This document shows positions 39,470-49,940 of a stretch of DNA of 64,000 nt, one piece after another; positions within the stretch are counted from its first letter, which is position 1; every line of letters begins with the position of its first letter. A model generated the notes under the pieces. The model saw only the letters and a list, made by a program, of their open reading frames with translations, was not told the origin of the DNA and searched no databases. This DNA comes from Burkholderiales bacterium 67-32 (GTDB lineage: Bacteria > Pseudomonadota > Gammaproteobacteria > Burkholderiales > Burkholderiaceae_B). The stretch spans positions 186,001 to 250,000 of the forward strand of contig MKUP01000010.1 in the NCBI GenBank assembly GCA_001898625.1. Direction: 5' to 3'. Both the position numbers and the translations under genes were made by a program.

Positions 39470-41518
39470 ATGCCGTCAATTTTTCAATCCGCCTATATTC
39501 CAGAACTGAATGCAAGGCTGGACACCGTAGCTCAGTTACCCAAGCGAGAGTCGATCGTCGAACGAGCCTTGCCTCCCGATTTCCCGCAGGGAGCCATGTC
39601 ACCCGCGGTTTCCGCGCTACGGGCCAGACGCGGCGCGTTCCAGGCCAGGCTGCAAGCAGAACTCGGCGCCCGGAGTGGCCTAGTGGAGCCCGACGTCATG
39701 ATCGTCGGCGCCGGCTGGTATTTCCTGCAAACGGCCATCGCTCTGGCTGCCGCGGGGGCAAGTATGGTCGCCTACGAAATGAATCTGAACAAGATCGGCA
39801 AAGGGCAGATCGGGCTGACCGGACAAGACGACTATTTCGCGCTTGGCGAGCATCGCGAGGCGCAACTGATGCCCGACTTCACCTCCGAGCAGCTTGACCG
39901 GCTACCACCCGTCATCAGGGCCCTGGCTCAAATGCCTTCCTATCAAGCCCTGGCGCGGAAAAGGGAAATCGCGGACGCGATCTTCACCGCGCGGGGGGAG
40001 TGGAGGGTTCTTTGCGACAGATATGCCAGCCTGCCCCCGGAGCAGAGGATATCGAAGCGGGAAGTCATCGAAATGAAGCAGGCCGCGCTCGCGGTGCTGC
40101 AAGAGCATGGGGTGCTGAAGATCATTCCCACGGCGGCGGATATCGAAGCCGTGTCGGCTCGGCTCGACAAAGGCAGGGCCGTGTTGATGGCCAGCGGGAG
40201 ACAGGTGAATCTTGAAAAAATGGGCCTGGCCCACTTGCGGGAATGTCCCGGATTCGTGCCGGAACTGCTGCGCGGGGAGCCGGAGACCGAAGCCGCCATC
40301 GCCGCCATTCTCGAACGGCAGCAGCAAGTCGCCCGGTGGGCTTCCGAAACGGACACCGCCATTGGCGACATACCGATCGCCCGGCTGCCGAAGGTCGCCA
40401 TCATCGGTGGCGGGGCGTCCGCGCGCGGCAATGCGCTGGATCTGATCCAGCGTACCGATCCCGGGTTGCTCAACGTGGTATCCGTTCGTCCTTTGCCCAA
40501 GGTGTCCAGTGTGGCGTCGGACAGCGTGGACGCCGCGCGGAAAAAGATGGACTTCCATCTGTATCGCGGCTATGTGAGCCGACTGTCCCGTTCGCCGGAC
40601 GGCTCCGCCATTTCCGGCATCCAGGTGATGAATGCGGAAGATCGCGGCCTGGTGGATATTCCCGTGGACTTGTTCGTGCACACCGCGGATGAAAGCCTTC
40701 CCGTATCCGGTGAAAGCATGCCCTATAAGGATGCCGCCGATGCGGCTACGAACGAGCTCCGGGAGCAGCCGGCGCGGAACGGTTTCATCAGGAACCAGGC
40801 AATCGTCGCGGTCAGGGACCTGCCCGACATCGAGCTGCGGATTGTCGAGCCGTTCAAACTTGATTTGAGCGAGGATGGCGAACTGGTGGCCGCCATTTCC
40901 GCGCTGACGAAGAAAGGAGGCGGGGAGGGAGCGCCGGTCATCGCCGTCAGCGGGAGCAACGCCATGACTCGATGCCTGACGCTGCTGGCCGCGCAACTGG
41001 GCTACCGGGGCAGGTTCGTGCAAGTGGCCGCGCCTGACTTCGCGCAGGAGCAGACCCAGCACGAGGGCCTGGAGAAGGGGAAACAGGACGTCCGCAAGTG
41101 GGAGGATGTTATCGGGCGTGTCGTCACTGAAGGCACTGCGCACGAGGCCGGGAAATTTACGTTGGCGGTCGTGAAGCCCGGGGGCGGGAAGGTCATGCTT
41201 GGGGATGTCGACGTCGTGATCAACGCGGCCGGCAAGACGGCCTCGACCGCCCTCATCGAAGCGATGAAGGCCAGGGGCTACGTCGAAACGCTCCCGGAAG
41301 CGCTCCCGGGAGAGTCCGGACTGCTTGCGAGTCACGAGATGCTGGAAGGCCAGCACGGATTCTTCTCGTTGCCCGACCAGGTGGAGGGCGATGACGATGC
41401 CCCGTCGATTACGTTGGCTCCCTCCAGCGGCCGATATCGGTCGATCGAGCCGATTGGATGGGAGAGCGCCTACGAGTTCGGCCTGTCGATCCGCTCCCAG
41501 GGCGATGCTTCGGCGTGA
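39470..41518 (+). CDS. Orphan 683-aa protein with several Rossmann-like dinucleotide-binding motifs, unknown function
   Basis: VMIVGAGWYFLQTAIALAAAGASMVAYE; PKVAIIGGGASARGNALDLIQRTDPGLLNVVSVR; VMLGDVDVVINAAGKTASTALIEAM. In-frame alternative start at 39449. Confidence 0.85.
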   Translation: MPSIFQSAYIPELNARLDTVAQLPKRESIVERALPPDFPQGAMSPAVSALRARRGAFQARLQAELGARSGLVEPDVMIVGAGWYFLQTAIALAAAGASMVAYEMNLNKIGKGQIGLTGQDDYFALGEHREAQLMPDFTSEQLDRLPPVIRALAQMPSYQALARKREIADAIFTARGEWRVLCDRYASLPPEQRISKREVIEMKQAALAVLQEHGVLKIIPTAADIEAVSARLDKGRAVLMASGRQVNLEKMGLAHLRECPGFVPELLRGEPETEAAIAAILERQQQVARWASETDTAIGDIPIARLPKVAIIGGGASARGNALDLIQRTDPGLLNVVSVRPLPKVSSVASDSVDAARKKMDFHLYRGYVSRLSRSPDGSAISGIQVMNAEDRGLVDIPVDLFVHTADESLPVSGESMPYKDAADAATNELREQPARNGFIRNQAIVAVRDLPDIELRIVEPFKLDLSEDGELVAAISALTKKGGGEGAPVIAVSGSNAMTRCLTLLAAQLGYRGRFVQVAAPDFAQEQTQHEGLEKGKQDVRKWEDVIGRVVTEGTAHEAGKFTLAVVKPGGGKVMLGDVDVVINAAGKTASTALIEAMKARGYVETLPEALPGESGLLASHEMLEGQHGFFSLPDQVEGDDDAPSITLAPSSGRYRSIEPIGWESAYEFGLSIRSQGDASA

Positions 41519-41556
41519 GCGTACAGGAGTGTGGCCGAGGCGCGCCGGTTTCGCTG

Positions 41557-42918
41557 TCAGAGGTCGGCCAGGAAATGGTCTCGCCACTGCTTGATGCTGT
41601 GGTCCTTGAGCAACTGCATCATGTGTCCGTGGCGTTCCAGCCGCTCTTCGAGCGGCATGCCCAGCGAGCGGTCCAGGGCGCCGGCCATGGCTTCGATGTC
41701 GTAGGGATTGACGATGATCGCGCCGTCGGCAAGTTCGTCGGCGGCACCCGCGAATTCCGACAGGACCAGCACGCCGGGATCTTCGGGGTCCTGGGCCGCC
41801 ACGTACTCCTTGGCCACCAGGTTCATCCCGTCGCGCAGCGGCGTGACGAAGCCCACCTGCGAGGCGCGGAAGAAGGACAGCAGCGCGACGCGTTCGTAGG
41901 CGCGGTTCATGTAGCGGATGGGCGTCCATGAAAGCTCGGTCCAGCGCCCGTTGATGTGGCCCGCCGTGCTTTCGAGCTGCCGCCGGATGTGGCGATAGCC
42001 TTCGACGTCCGAGCGAGAGGGCGGCGCGATCTGCACGAAGCTGACGTGGCCGCGGTACGCCGGCCGCGATTCCAGCAGCCGCTCGAAGGCATTGAAGCGT
42101 TCGACCATGCCCTTGCTGTAGTCCAGGCGGTCGACGCTGATGATGAGCTTGCGCTCCTGCAACCCCTGCTTGAGCGTGGCGACCAGTTTGGAGCGGCTGC
42201 GCGCCTTGGACTTGCTCTGCACGTCGTCGGTCAGGATGCCGATGGGGTAGTGGCCCACGCGCACCGGCCCGGACGGCCCACGCAGCGTGTCGCCGTCCCG
42301 GGGCAGGCCGAGGCGCCGCTGCGCATAATCCAGGAAGGCCTGGGCATCGCCGCGGGTCTGGAAACCGATCAGGTCGTATTCACACATCGCCTCGACCAGG
42401 TCGCGGTGGGGCGGGACGGTGCGCAGGATGCCTTCCGGCGGAAAGGGCGTGTGCAGGAAGAAACCGATGCGGTTGCGCAGTCCGAGGCGGCGGCAGGCGC
42501 GGGCGAAGGGAATGAGATGGTAGTCGTGTATCCAGAGCCGGTCGTCCTCGCCGACGAGTTCCTGCAGCATGCCGGCCAGCCGCTCGTTGACGGCCAGGTA
42601 GCCCGCGTACTCGCGCGCGTCGTAGCGGCTCAGGTCGATGCGGTAGTGGAAGGTGGGCCACAGGGTGCCGTTGGCGAATCCCCGGTAGTAGAGGTCGTAC
42701 TCGCTGCGCGACAGGCCGGTGGTCGCGCAATCGATACGGCCGATGCGGTGGAAGGCGACCTGGGCGTCGGCGGTGTCCTCGATCTTGCCGTTCCAGCCGA
42801 ACCAGAGTCCGTCCTGCCGCTTGAGCGCATCCAGCACGCCCACGGCCAAACCCCCGGCGCTGCGCTTGCCCTCGGCCGCGGAGGCCACGCGATTGGAAAC
42901 GATCACGAGTCTGCTCAT
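41557..42918 (-). CDS. otsA: Trehalose-6-phosphate synthase
   Basis: [91 protein letters not shown]. Confidence 0.95.
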   Translation of the reverse strand: MSRLVIVSNRVASAAEGKRSAGGLAVGVLDALKRQDGLWFGWNGKIEDTADAQVAFHRIGRIDCATTGLSRSEYDLYYRGFANGTLWPTFHYRIDLSRYDAREYAGYLAVNERLAGMLQELVGEDDRLWIHDYHLIPFARACRRLGLRNRIGFFLHTPFPPEGILRTVPPHRDLVEAMCEYDLIGFQTRGDAQAFLDYAQRRLGLPRDGDTLRGPSGPVRVGHYPIGILTDDVQSKSKARSRSKLVATLKQGLQERKLIISVDRLDYSKGMVERFNAFERLLESRPAYRGHVSFVQIAPPSRSDVEGYRHIRRQLESTAGHINGRWTELSWTPIRYMNRAYERVALLSFFRASQVGFVTPLRDGMNLVAKEYVAAQDPEDPGVLVLSEFAGAADELADGAIIVNPYDIEAMAGALDRSLGMPLEERLERHGHMMQLLKDHSIKQWRDHFLADL

Positions 42919-42929
42919 GTCCTGGTCCT

Positions 42930-43724
42930 TTATTCGTGGCGCGAGGCACCGGCCGGTGCCCGCGCGGGCAGGTCGTCCAGCCAGCGGGCAAGGGCGTCGG
43001 GATCGGGCAGCCGCCAGGGCGCCGAGGTATCGCCATCGCCGATCTTGATCGCGACGCCGCCCAGGCGCGCCACGACGGCGAAGGCCGCCTCGTCGGTCAG
43101 GTCGTCTCCGGCCATCACGGGCAGGCGGGAGGCGAAGGGTGCGACGGCCATGAAGCGCTCGACGGCGTTTCCCTTGTCCACGCCGCGCGGCTTGACCTCG
43201 GCCACCATCTTGCCGAACTGCAGCGCGTAGTCCGGCTCGAAGGCGGCGGCCGCCGCGGCGACTTCCGCTCGGATCCGCGCTTCCTGCCGCGGCGCATGCC
43301 GGTAATGGATGGCAAATGAAATACCCTTGTCCTCCACGTGTATGCCCGCCTGTCCGGCGGCGATGTCCCGCAGCCGCGCCAGCAGCCGGGCGGCCCGTTC
43401 GCGGTCCACGGGCAGTTCCCATGCCTGGCCGCCGGGGCCGCGCCACTGGGCGCCGTGCAGGCCCGCCACGGGCAGGCGTAGCGGATGCAGCAGGCGGTCA
43501 ATGCCTTCGATCGAGCGGCCCGAGACCACGGCCAGCGCGCCGCCCGTGGCGCAGACCAGGCGCCCAAGCAGCGCCAGGGTGGCGCCGGGCACCCGCGCCG
43601 CGTCCGGGCTGGGAGCGATGGGGGCCAGCGTGCCGTCCAGGTCGAGGAACAGGGCGCATCGCGCCAGGTCCGGCGGGGGAGGTCTGGGTGTTTCCGATCC
43701 GGTCATCGTCCGTTGACGCGTCAT
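42930..43724 (-). CDS. otsB: Trehalose-phosphatase
   Basis: CALFLDLDGTLAPIAPSPDAARVP; VVSGRSIEGIDRLL; KGNAVERFM; MAGDDLTDEAAF (HAD motifs). Confidence 0.94.
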   Translation of the reverse strand: MTRQRTMTGSETPRPPPPDLARCALFLDLDGTLAPIAPSPDAARVPGATLALLGRLVCATGGALAVVSGRSIEGIDRLLHPLRLPVAGLHGAQWRGPGGQAWELPVDRERAARLLARLRDIAAGQAGIHVEDKGISFAIHYRHAPRQEARIRAEVAAAAAAFEPDYALQFGKMVAEVKPRGVDKGNAVERFMAVAPFASRLPVMAGDDLTDEAAFAVVARLGGVAIKIGDGDTSAPWRLPDPDALARWLDDLPARAPAGASRHE

Positions 43725-43835
43725 CCGCGTATCGTTTTGACAACAGCCACAGATGGAATGGTAGGGAAGGGCGTCGCGGGGAGGGGGTTCATTTTGCGCG
43801 TTTTTGTTTCCAGTTATCTCCTGGCCCGCGCGCCT

Positions 43836-44792
43836 TCAACCCTTCTGCATCAGCGAGCGCCGGTTGCGGTTGCGCATCTCGCCGGCCACCTGGCGCATGA
43901 CGTCGATGAAGAGCCGTACGGCCTCGGGCAGCTCATCCGTGCCCAGCGTGGTCAGCCCCACGGCCGCGGAGGTGGGGCTGGTATCCACCGGCAGGGTCCG
44001 GGCCAGGCCATCGTCCAGGTCGTTCTCGATCACGCCGTAGGGCACGAACCAGATCGCATCGCCGGTGCGCATCAGGCTGCGCGCCATGGTGGACGACAGC
44101 GTCTCCACCAGTTGCTGCGGCATCCCTATGCCGCTCGATTGCAGGAAGGTTTCAGCCGCGGGCCGGATGTAGGTGCCTTTCATGGGCAGCACCATGGGAT
44201 AGGCCCGTACGTCGGCCGGCTGGAGCGCGGCGGCGTCCAGCAGCGGATGGTTGGGGCGTACGGCCATGACCAGCGGTTCCATGTACAGGTGCTCGAAGGA
44301 AATGCCCACCATTTCCGACGGATGGCTGATGCGGCCGATGACCAGGTCCAACTCCCGCAGTTTCAGGCGCACCAGCAGATCGGCGTTAGTACCGCCGTGC
44401 GCCGTGACCACCAGGTGGGAGTAGCGCGCCTGCATCTGGCGGATCGCCTTCGGCACCAGGGTGGCGGCCGCGGTGGGCAGGATGCCGATGCGCACGTGCT
44501 CGGGTACCTTTTCCCCGGCGCCCAGGAGTTCGAAGCCGTCGCGCAGCGCACCGATGGCCTGCGCGGCGTGGCGCAGCAGGGTATGGCCGGCGGGCGTCAG
44601 CTCCAGTCCCTTGCGGTGCCGCAGCGCCAGCGTCTCGCCGGCGATCGCTTCCAGTTCGGCCAGGCTCTTGGACACCGCCGACGGCGTTTGCGCCAGGGCG
44701 TCGGCGGCCTTGAGCACGCTGCGATGGCTGGCCAGGGCGACCAGGCATTGCAGGTGGCGCAGGCGCAGGCGGGGATCGAGAGGGCGTAGCAT
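43836..44792 (-). CDS. LysR family regulator (PcaQ-like)
   Basis: LRLRHLQCLVALASHRSVLKAADALAQTPSAVSKSLAELEAIAGETLALRHRKGLELTPAGHTLLRHA. TTG start at 44813 is an alternative. Confidence 0.9.
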   Translation of the reverse strand: MLRPLDPRLRLRHLQCLVALASHRSVLKAADALAQTPSAVSKSLAELEAIAGETLALRHRKGLELTPAGHTLLRHAAQAIGALRDGFELLGAGEKVPEHVRIGILPTAAATLVPKAIRQMQARYSHLVVTAHGGTNADLLVRLKLRELDLVIGRISHPSEMVGISFEHLYMEPLVMAVRPNHPLLDAAALQPADVRAYPMVLPMKGTYIRPAAETFLQSSGIGMPQQLVETLSSTMARSLMRTGDAIWFVPYGVIENDLDDGLARTLPVDTSPTSAAVGLTTLGTDELPEAVRLFIDVMRQVAGEMRNRNRRSLMQKG

Positions 44793-44915
44793 GATTTCCT
44801 TCTGCTCAATCAATTTTCGAAAAGATCAACCAATATTATGGCTCACGCTTCTATGATGGCGCGGACACAAGGGTGTCCGACGGCTGGACGTCCGCACAAT
44901 CAGGAGGAGTGGGAA

Positions 44916-45884
44916 ATGTCGAAATCCGTGGTCCGCGCGCTGGGACTGGCACTTGCATTGTCGGCCGCGACGGGCGCTGCGTCGGCGCAGGGCAGCTATC
45001 CGGACAAGCCCGTCCGGTTCGTCGTCAACTTCACCGCCGGAGGTCCCCTGGACATCATGGCGCGCATGATGGGCGAACGCCTCAATGCCATCTTCAAGCA
45101 GCCCTTCGTGGTCGAGAACAAGACCGGCAGCGGCGGCAACATCGGTGCCGCCGCGGTGGCCAATGCCGCGCCCGACGGCTATACGGTACTGATCGGCCTG
45201 GATTCGACCTTCACGGTCAATCCCAGCCTGTATGCGTCGCAGGGCTTCAGCCTGGACCAGTTGAAGCCGGTGATGCGCCTGGCGTCCTCGGGCATGCTGA
45301 TCGCCGCCCACCCGTCCGCCAAGGCCGATACCTTGAAGGGCCTGATCGAGCGCGGCCACAAGGACCCGATCACGTTCAGCTCGGCGGGCAACGGTTCGCC
45401 CGGCCACCTGAGCCTGAGCATGCTGCAGCAGGCCACAGGCATGAAGATCAACCACATTCCGTACCGCGGCAACGCGCCGGCGGTGCTGGCGCTGGTGTCG
45501 GGCGAGGTCCAGGCCGCCGCGCTGGCCACGCCGGGCCTCTTGCAGCATGTCAACGCGGGTACCCTGAAGGCGTTGGCCGTGACCGGCAGCCAGCGTTCGC
45601 CGCTCCTGCCGTCGGTGCCGACCACGGCCGAACTGGGCTACCCCGAGGTACGCCAGGATGTGTTGTATCTTGCGATGGTTCCCGCGCAGACGCCGGATGC
45701 CGTCGTCCAGACCCTGCGCAAGGCGATCGAGCAGGTGCTGGCGCAGCCCGACGTGCAGCAGCGCCTGCGCGCGATGGACTTCACGCTGGGCACCCTGGAC
45801 GGCGAAGCCGCCGCCAAGGAACTGGCGGGTGTGCGGGAACGCTATGCAAAGATCATCAAGTCGGCCGGCATGAAGGTCGACTGA
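44916..45884 (+). CDS. Bug-family tripartite tricarboxylate transporter substrate-binding protein
   Basis: Signal peptide; GSYPDKPVRFVVNFTAGGPLDIMARMMGERL...FVVENKTGSGGNIGAAAVANAAPDGYT. Confidence 0.92.
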   Translation: MSKSVVRALGLALALSAATGAASAQGSYPDKPVRFVVNFTAGGPLDIMARMMGERLNAIFKQPFVVENKTGSGGNIGAAAVANAAPDGYTVLIGLDSTFTVNPSLYASQGFSLDQLKPVMRLASSGMLIAAHPSAKADTLKGLIERGHKDPITFSSAGNGSPGHLSLSMLQQATGMKINHIPYRGNAPAVLALVSGEVQAAALATPGLLQHVNAGTLKALAVTGSQRSPLLPSVPTTAELGYPEVRQDVLYLAMVPAQTPDAVVQTLRKAIEQVLAQPDVQQRLRAMDFTLGTLDGEAAAKELAGVRERYAKIIKSAGMKVD

Positions 45885-45906
45885 CAACGGAGCCGGTACA
45901 GTTCGC

Positions 45907-47208
45907 ATGACCAACTTCATCTTCATCCTGGCCGACGACCTCGGCTATGCCGACCTCGGCTGCTATGGCGGCCGCAAGCCCGTGTCGCCCAACCTGGACC
46001 GCATGGCCGCGCGCGGCATCCGCTTCACGCAGGGCTATTCCAACTCGCCCGTGTGCTCGCCCACGCGCTTCGGCCTGATCACCGGCCGCTACCAGTACCG
46101 CCTGCGCGGCGCGGCCGAGGAACCCATGACCGGCCGCTTCCGCGGCAGCACCGAGATCGGCCTGCCGCCGTCGCATCCCACGCTGCCGTCGCTGCTGCGC
46201 GAGCGGGGGTATCGCACTGCGCTGATCGGCAAGTGGCACCTGGGCTATCCGCCGCACTTCGGTCCGGAGAAAAGCGGCTACGAGTATCACATCGGCCCCC
46301 TGTCGGGCGGCGTCAGCTACTTCAGCCACGTGGACCGCATGGGCAAGCACGATCTCGTGCGCGACGGCGAACCCGTCCACTACGACGGCCACTACCTGAC
46401 GGACCTCCTGACCGACGAAGCCGAGACCTATCTGCGCGCGCGCGCCGGCGACCGCCAGCCGTTCCTGCTGAGCCTGCACTACACCGCGCCGCACTGGCCC
46501 TGGGAGACGCGCGCGCAGGGACAATCCAATCCCGAGACCGACCAGGACATCCGGCACCTGGACGGCGGCTCGGTTCACGTCTACGGCGAGATGATCAAGG
46601 CGCTGGACGAAGGCTGCGGACGCGTGCTGAAGGCGCTGGACGACCTGGGCCTGGCCGACGACACGGTGGTCATCTTCACCAGCGACAACGGCGGCGAGCG
46701 CTTCTCGGACACCTGGCCGCTGGTGGGGGGCAAGATGGACCTGACCGAAGGCGGCATACGCGTCCCCTACATCGTGCAGTGGGGCGACCGGATCGCGCCC
46801 GGCTCGGTCTCCGCGCAGCACTGCATGACGATGGACTGGACGGCCACCATGCTGGACATCGCCGGTGTGCCTGCCCATCCCGACTATCCGTTCGATGGCG
46901 TGTCCATGCTGCCGGTGCTGCGCGATCCGGCGCAGGCGTTCCCGCGCGAACTGTTCTGGCGCATGAACTACCGCGGCCAGCGCGCCTTGCGCGATGGGGC
47001 GTGGAAGTACCTGGCCATCGAGGGCAACGAGTATCTGTTCGACCTGTCGGTGGACGAGCGGGAGCGGGCCAATCAGGCGCATCGCCAACCCGAACGTGTG
47101 GCCAGCATGCGCGGGCGCTGCGACGACTGGGACGCCGTCTTCGGTGCAATCCCGGCCGATGCCCGCAGTGAACTGGTCTATACGGAAAAGGACATGCCCA
47201 GCCGGTGA
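45907..47208 (+). CDS. Sulfatase (cysteine-type)
   Basis: MTNFIFILADDLGYADLGCYGG; NSPVCSPTRFGLITGRYQ (C-x-P-x-R); ALIGKWHLG; IFTSDNGG. Confidence 0.93.
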   Translation: MTNFIFILADDLGYADLGCYGGRKPVSPNLDRMAARGIRFTQGYSNSPVCSPTRFGLITGRYQYRLRGAAEEPMTGRFRGSTEIGLPPSHPTLPSLLRERGYRTALIGKWHLGYPPHFGPEKSGYEYHIGPLSGGVSYFSHVDRMGKHDLVRDGEPVHYDGHYLTDLLTDEAETYLRARAGDRQPFLLSLHYTAPHWPWETRAQGQSNPETDQDIRHLDGGSVHVYGEMIKALDEGCGRVLKALDDLGLADDTVVIFTSDNGGERFSDTWPLVGGKMDLTEGGIRVPYIVQWGDRIAPGSVSAQHCMTMDWTATMLDIAGVPAHPDYPFDGVSMLPVLRDPAQAFPRELFWRMNYRGQRALRDGAWKYLAIEGNEYLFDLSVDERERANQAHRQPERVASMRGRCDDWDAVFGAIPADARSELVYTEKDMPSR

Positions 47209-47299
47209 TCCGCTCCGTGCGCGGGGCGCGCGGGCCATGTCACAATGCGGGCGCCAGGCCCGCCCCTCGAGTGGCGCATGGCGCTTAAGGGGGGCCACC

Positions 47300-48214
47300 T
47301 TGAACCTGAATCAGCTCGACCTGAACTTGCTCCTGATTTTCGATGCGATGATGCGCACGCGCAGCGTCACGCAGACCGGGGAGCGAGTGGGGCTGTCGCA
47401 GTCGGCCACCAGCAATTCCCTGCAGCGCCTGCGCCAGGCTTTCGGCGATCCGCTGTTCGTGCGGACGCCCGCGGGCATGCAGCCCACGGCGCTCGCGCTG
47501 GACATGGAAGCCGATATCCGCGCCGCGCTGGATCGCCTGCGGTTCGCCGTCGAGCGCGACCGCCAGTTCGATCCGGCCGTTTCGCGCCGCACCTTCCGGT
47601 TGCTGTTGAGCGACATCGCCCAGCACTCGCATTTGCCGGCCTTCGTTGCCATGATGCGCGGCCAGGCGCCGGGGGTGGACCTGATCAGCCTGTCGCTGCC
47701 GCTGCGCGAGGCGCGCCAGGCCATGGCCGACGGAGAACTCGATCTGGCGGTGGGCTTTCTGCCGGACCTGGGGGCGGATTTCCACCGGCAGGCGTTGTTC
47801 ACGGAGCGCTGGGTATGCCTGGTCAGCGCCCACCATCCCTTCATCGGCGCGTCCATGACCCGCGACCAGTACCTGGACGCGCCGCACCTGAGCTATCGTC
47901 CCTCGGCCTCCATTCACGCGTCGCTCGACGCACTGCTCGAGAGCCAGTTTTCGGGGCAGGGCGTGCGCCGGCGGGTCGTGCTGTCGGTGCCGTACTTCAG
48001 CGGGCTGGCCGCGACCATCGCGCAGTCGGACCTGGTCCTGACGGTGCCCCACGGGCCCGCGCTGTCGCTGTCGCGCCAACAGGAGTTGCGCATCGTGCCC
48101 TTGCCGGTCGAACTGCCTCCCATCGATCTGAACATGCAGTGGCACGATCGCATGCACCGCGACCCGGGTAATGCCTGGTTCCGCCAGATGTTCGCCGCCA
48201 ATTACTGCGCCTAG
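47300..48214 (+). CDS. LysR family transcriptional regulator
   Basis: LNLNQLDLNLLLIFDAMMRTRSVTQTGERVGLSQSATSNSLQRLRQAFGDPLFVRTPAGMQPT; TTG start proposed. Confidence 0.9.
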   Translation: MNLNQLDLNLLLIFDAMMRTRSVTQTGERVGLSQSATSNSLQRLRQAFGDPLFVRTPAGMQPTALALDMEADIRAALDRLRFAVERDRQFDPAVSRRTFRLLLSDIAQHSHLPAFVAMMRGQAPGVDLISLSLPLREARQAMADGELDLAVGFLPDLGADFHRQALFTERWVCLVSAHHPFIGASMTRDQYLDAPHLSYRPSASIHASLDALLESQFSGQGVRRRVVLSVPYFSGLAATIAQSDLVLTVPHGPALSLSRQQELRIVPLPVELPPIDLNMQWHDRMHRDPGNAWFRQMFAANYCA

Positions 48215-48382
48215 CGTTGAGCGCCGCCGAACGCGCGGCGGCGGTTCAGGGATATCCCTCGATATCCGCATCGTCCATTTCCACCATTCAGACTTTCCAT
48301 TGGACCGGGTAGGGGCTGCTTCCTAAGATGGCCGGCTGTGGCGGTATTGCCGCCCGGTCGAGCATCGATACAAGGAAGAAAC

Positions 48383-49867
48383 ATGTCGGGACCCCAGCTT
48401 GCTTCAGAGATCGTCATTCCCCCTTCGCCGGCATTACCGGCGCATCGCGAGCTTTACTACGGCGGCCAGTGGCAGCGTCCGCGCGGCGGCTACGCGCCGA
48501 CCTGGAATCCCGCGACGGGGGGGTCGCTGGGCGATTGCGCCGAAGCCAATGCCGAGGACGTGGATGCCGCCGTGCAGGCGGCGCGCGCGGCCTTTCCCGC
48601 GTGGAGCCGCATGCGGCCGATCGAGCGCGCCGCGCGGATGCGGCGCGTGGCCGGTGTGCTGCGCGAACACGCCGGCGAGCTCGCGATGCTGGATGCCGCC
48701 AACTGCGGCAGCCCCGTGGCCGAGATGGTGCGCGACGCGATGCTGGCTGCCGCGCAGTTCGACTTCTTCGCCGGTCTGGTGACCGAGATCAAGGGCGACA
48801 CCATGCCCATGGGCGAGGGCATGGTGAACATGTCGGTGCGCGAGCCCTATGGCGTAGTGGGACGCATCGTGGCCTACAACCACCCCCTGATGTTCACCGC
48901 CGCCAAGAGCGCGGCGCCGCTGGCGGCGGGCAATACGGTGGTGATGAAACCGCCGGTGCAGGCGCCGTTGTCGGCCTATCGATGGATGGAGCTGATCGAC
49001 GGCATTCTGCCCCCCGGCGTGCTCAACGTGGTCACCGGGGGGACCGAATGCGGCGCCGCGCTGGCGGCTCATCCCGACGTTCCCTTCGTCTCGCTGATCG
49101 GCAGCGTGGGCACCGGGCGGGCGGTGGCCCGGGCCGGCGCGGAACGTCTCAAGCGCATCACGCTCGAGCTGGGCGGCAAGAACGCCTGCATCGTCTATCC
49201 CGACGCGGATCTCGAACGCGCCAGCTCGGGCGCCGTGGCCGGCATGAATTTCACGTGGAGCGGGCAGTCCTGCGGGTCGACCTCGCGCCTGTTCGTACAC
49301 GAGTCCGTCCACGACGAGGTGGTGGCGCGGGTGCTGGAGAAGATCCTCCACTACCGGCCGGGCATGCCGACCGACCCGGCCACGACCATGGGAGCCATCG
49401 TCTCGCAGGCCCAGCTGGACAAGATCATGCGCTACATCGACATCGGCATCGGTGAAGGCGCCACGCTGGCCTACGGCGGCAAGCGGCCGCGGGATCCGGA
49501 GCTGGCCCGGGGCTTCTTCGTCGAGCCCACCGTGTTCACCGGCGTGACGGCCGGCATGCGTATCGCCAACGAGGAAATCTTCGGGCCGGTGCTGTCGGTG
49601 CTGAAGTGGTCCGACGAGGAAACCCTGTTCGAGCAGGTGAACGCCGTCGAGTACGGGTTGACGGGCGCGGTGTTCACCCGCGACCTGGCACAGGCCCACC
49701 GGGCGGCCGGACGCATCCAGTCGGGTTTCGTCTGGGTCAATCACGCCGGACCGCATTTCCTGGGCGCCAGCTACGGCGGCTACAAGCAATCGGGCATCGG
49801 CCGCGACGAGTCCATCGAGGAACTGCTTTCCTATACGCAGGGAAAGAACATCAACATCGTGTATTGA
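48383..49867 (+). CDS. Aldehyde dehydrogenase
   Basis: VVGRIVAYNHPLMF; ITLELGGKNACIVYPDADL; GQSCGSTSRLFVH catalytic Cys; EEIFGPVLSVLKW. Confidence 0.94.
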   Translation: MSGPQLASEIVIPPSPALPAHRELYYGGQWQRPRGGYAPTWNPATGGSLGDCAEANAEDVDAAVQAARAAFPAWSRMRPIERAARMRRVAGVLREHAGELAMLDAANCGSPVAEMVRDAMLAAAQFDFFAGLVTEIKGDTMPMGEGMVNMSVREPYGVVGRIVAYNHPLMFTAAKSAAPLAAGNTVVMKPPVQAPLSAYRWMELIDGILPPGVLNVVTGGTECGAALAAHPDVPFVSLIGSVGTGRAVARAGAERLKRITLELGGKNACIVYPDADLERASSGAVAGMNFTWSGQSCGSTSRLFVHESVHDEVVARVLEKILHYRPGMPTDPATTMGAIVSQAQLDKIMRYIDIGIGEGATLAYGGKRPRDPELARGFFVEPTVFTGVTAGMRIANEEIFGPVLSVLKWSDEETLFEQVNAVEYGLTGAVFTRDLAQAHRAAGRIQSGFVWVNHAGPHFLGASYGGYKQSGIGRDESIEELLSYTQGKNINIVY

Positions 49868-49940
49868 CGCCTTCATGGCCGGCGCTGCGGCCGGCTTCTC
49901 AACTCATGCGCCGGCACGGCCGGCAGACAAGGACAACGAT

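Noticed and set aside
48249-48267. GGGATATCCC/GATATCC palindromes upstream of the ALDH gene
   Set aside because: Short restriction-site-like palindromes; cannot be distinguished from chance without conservation.
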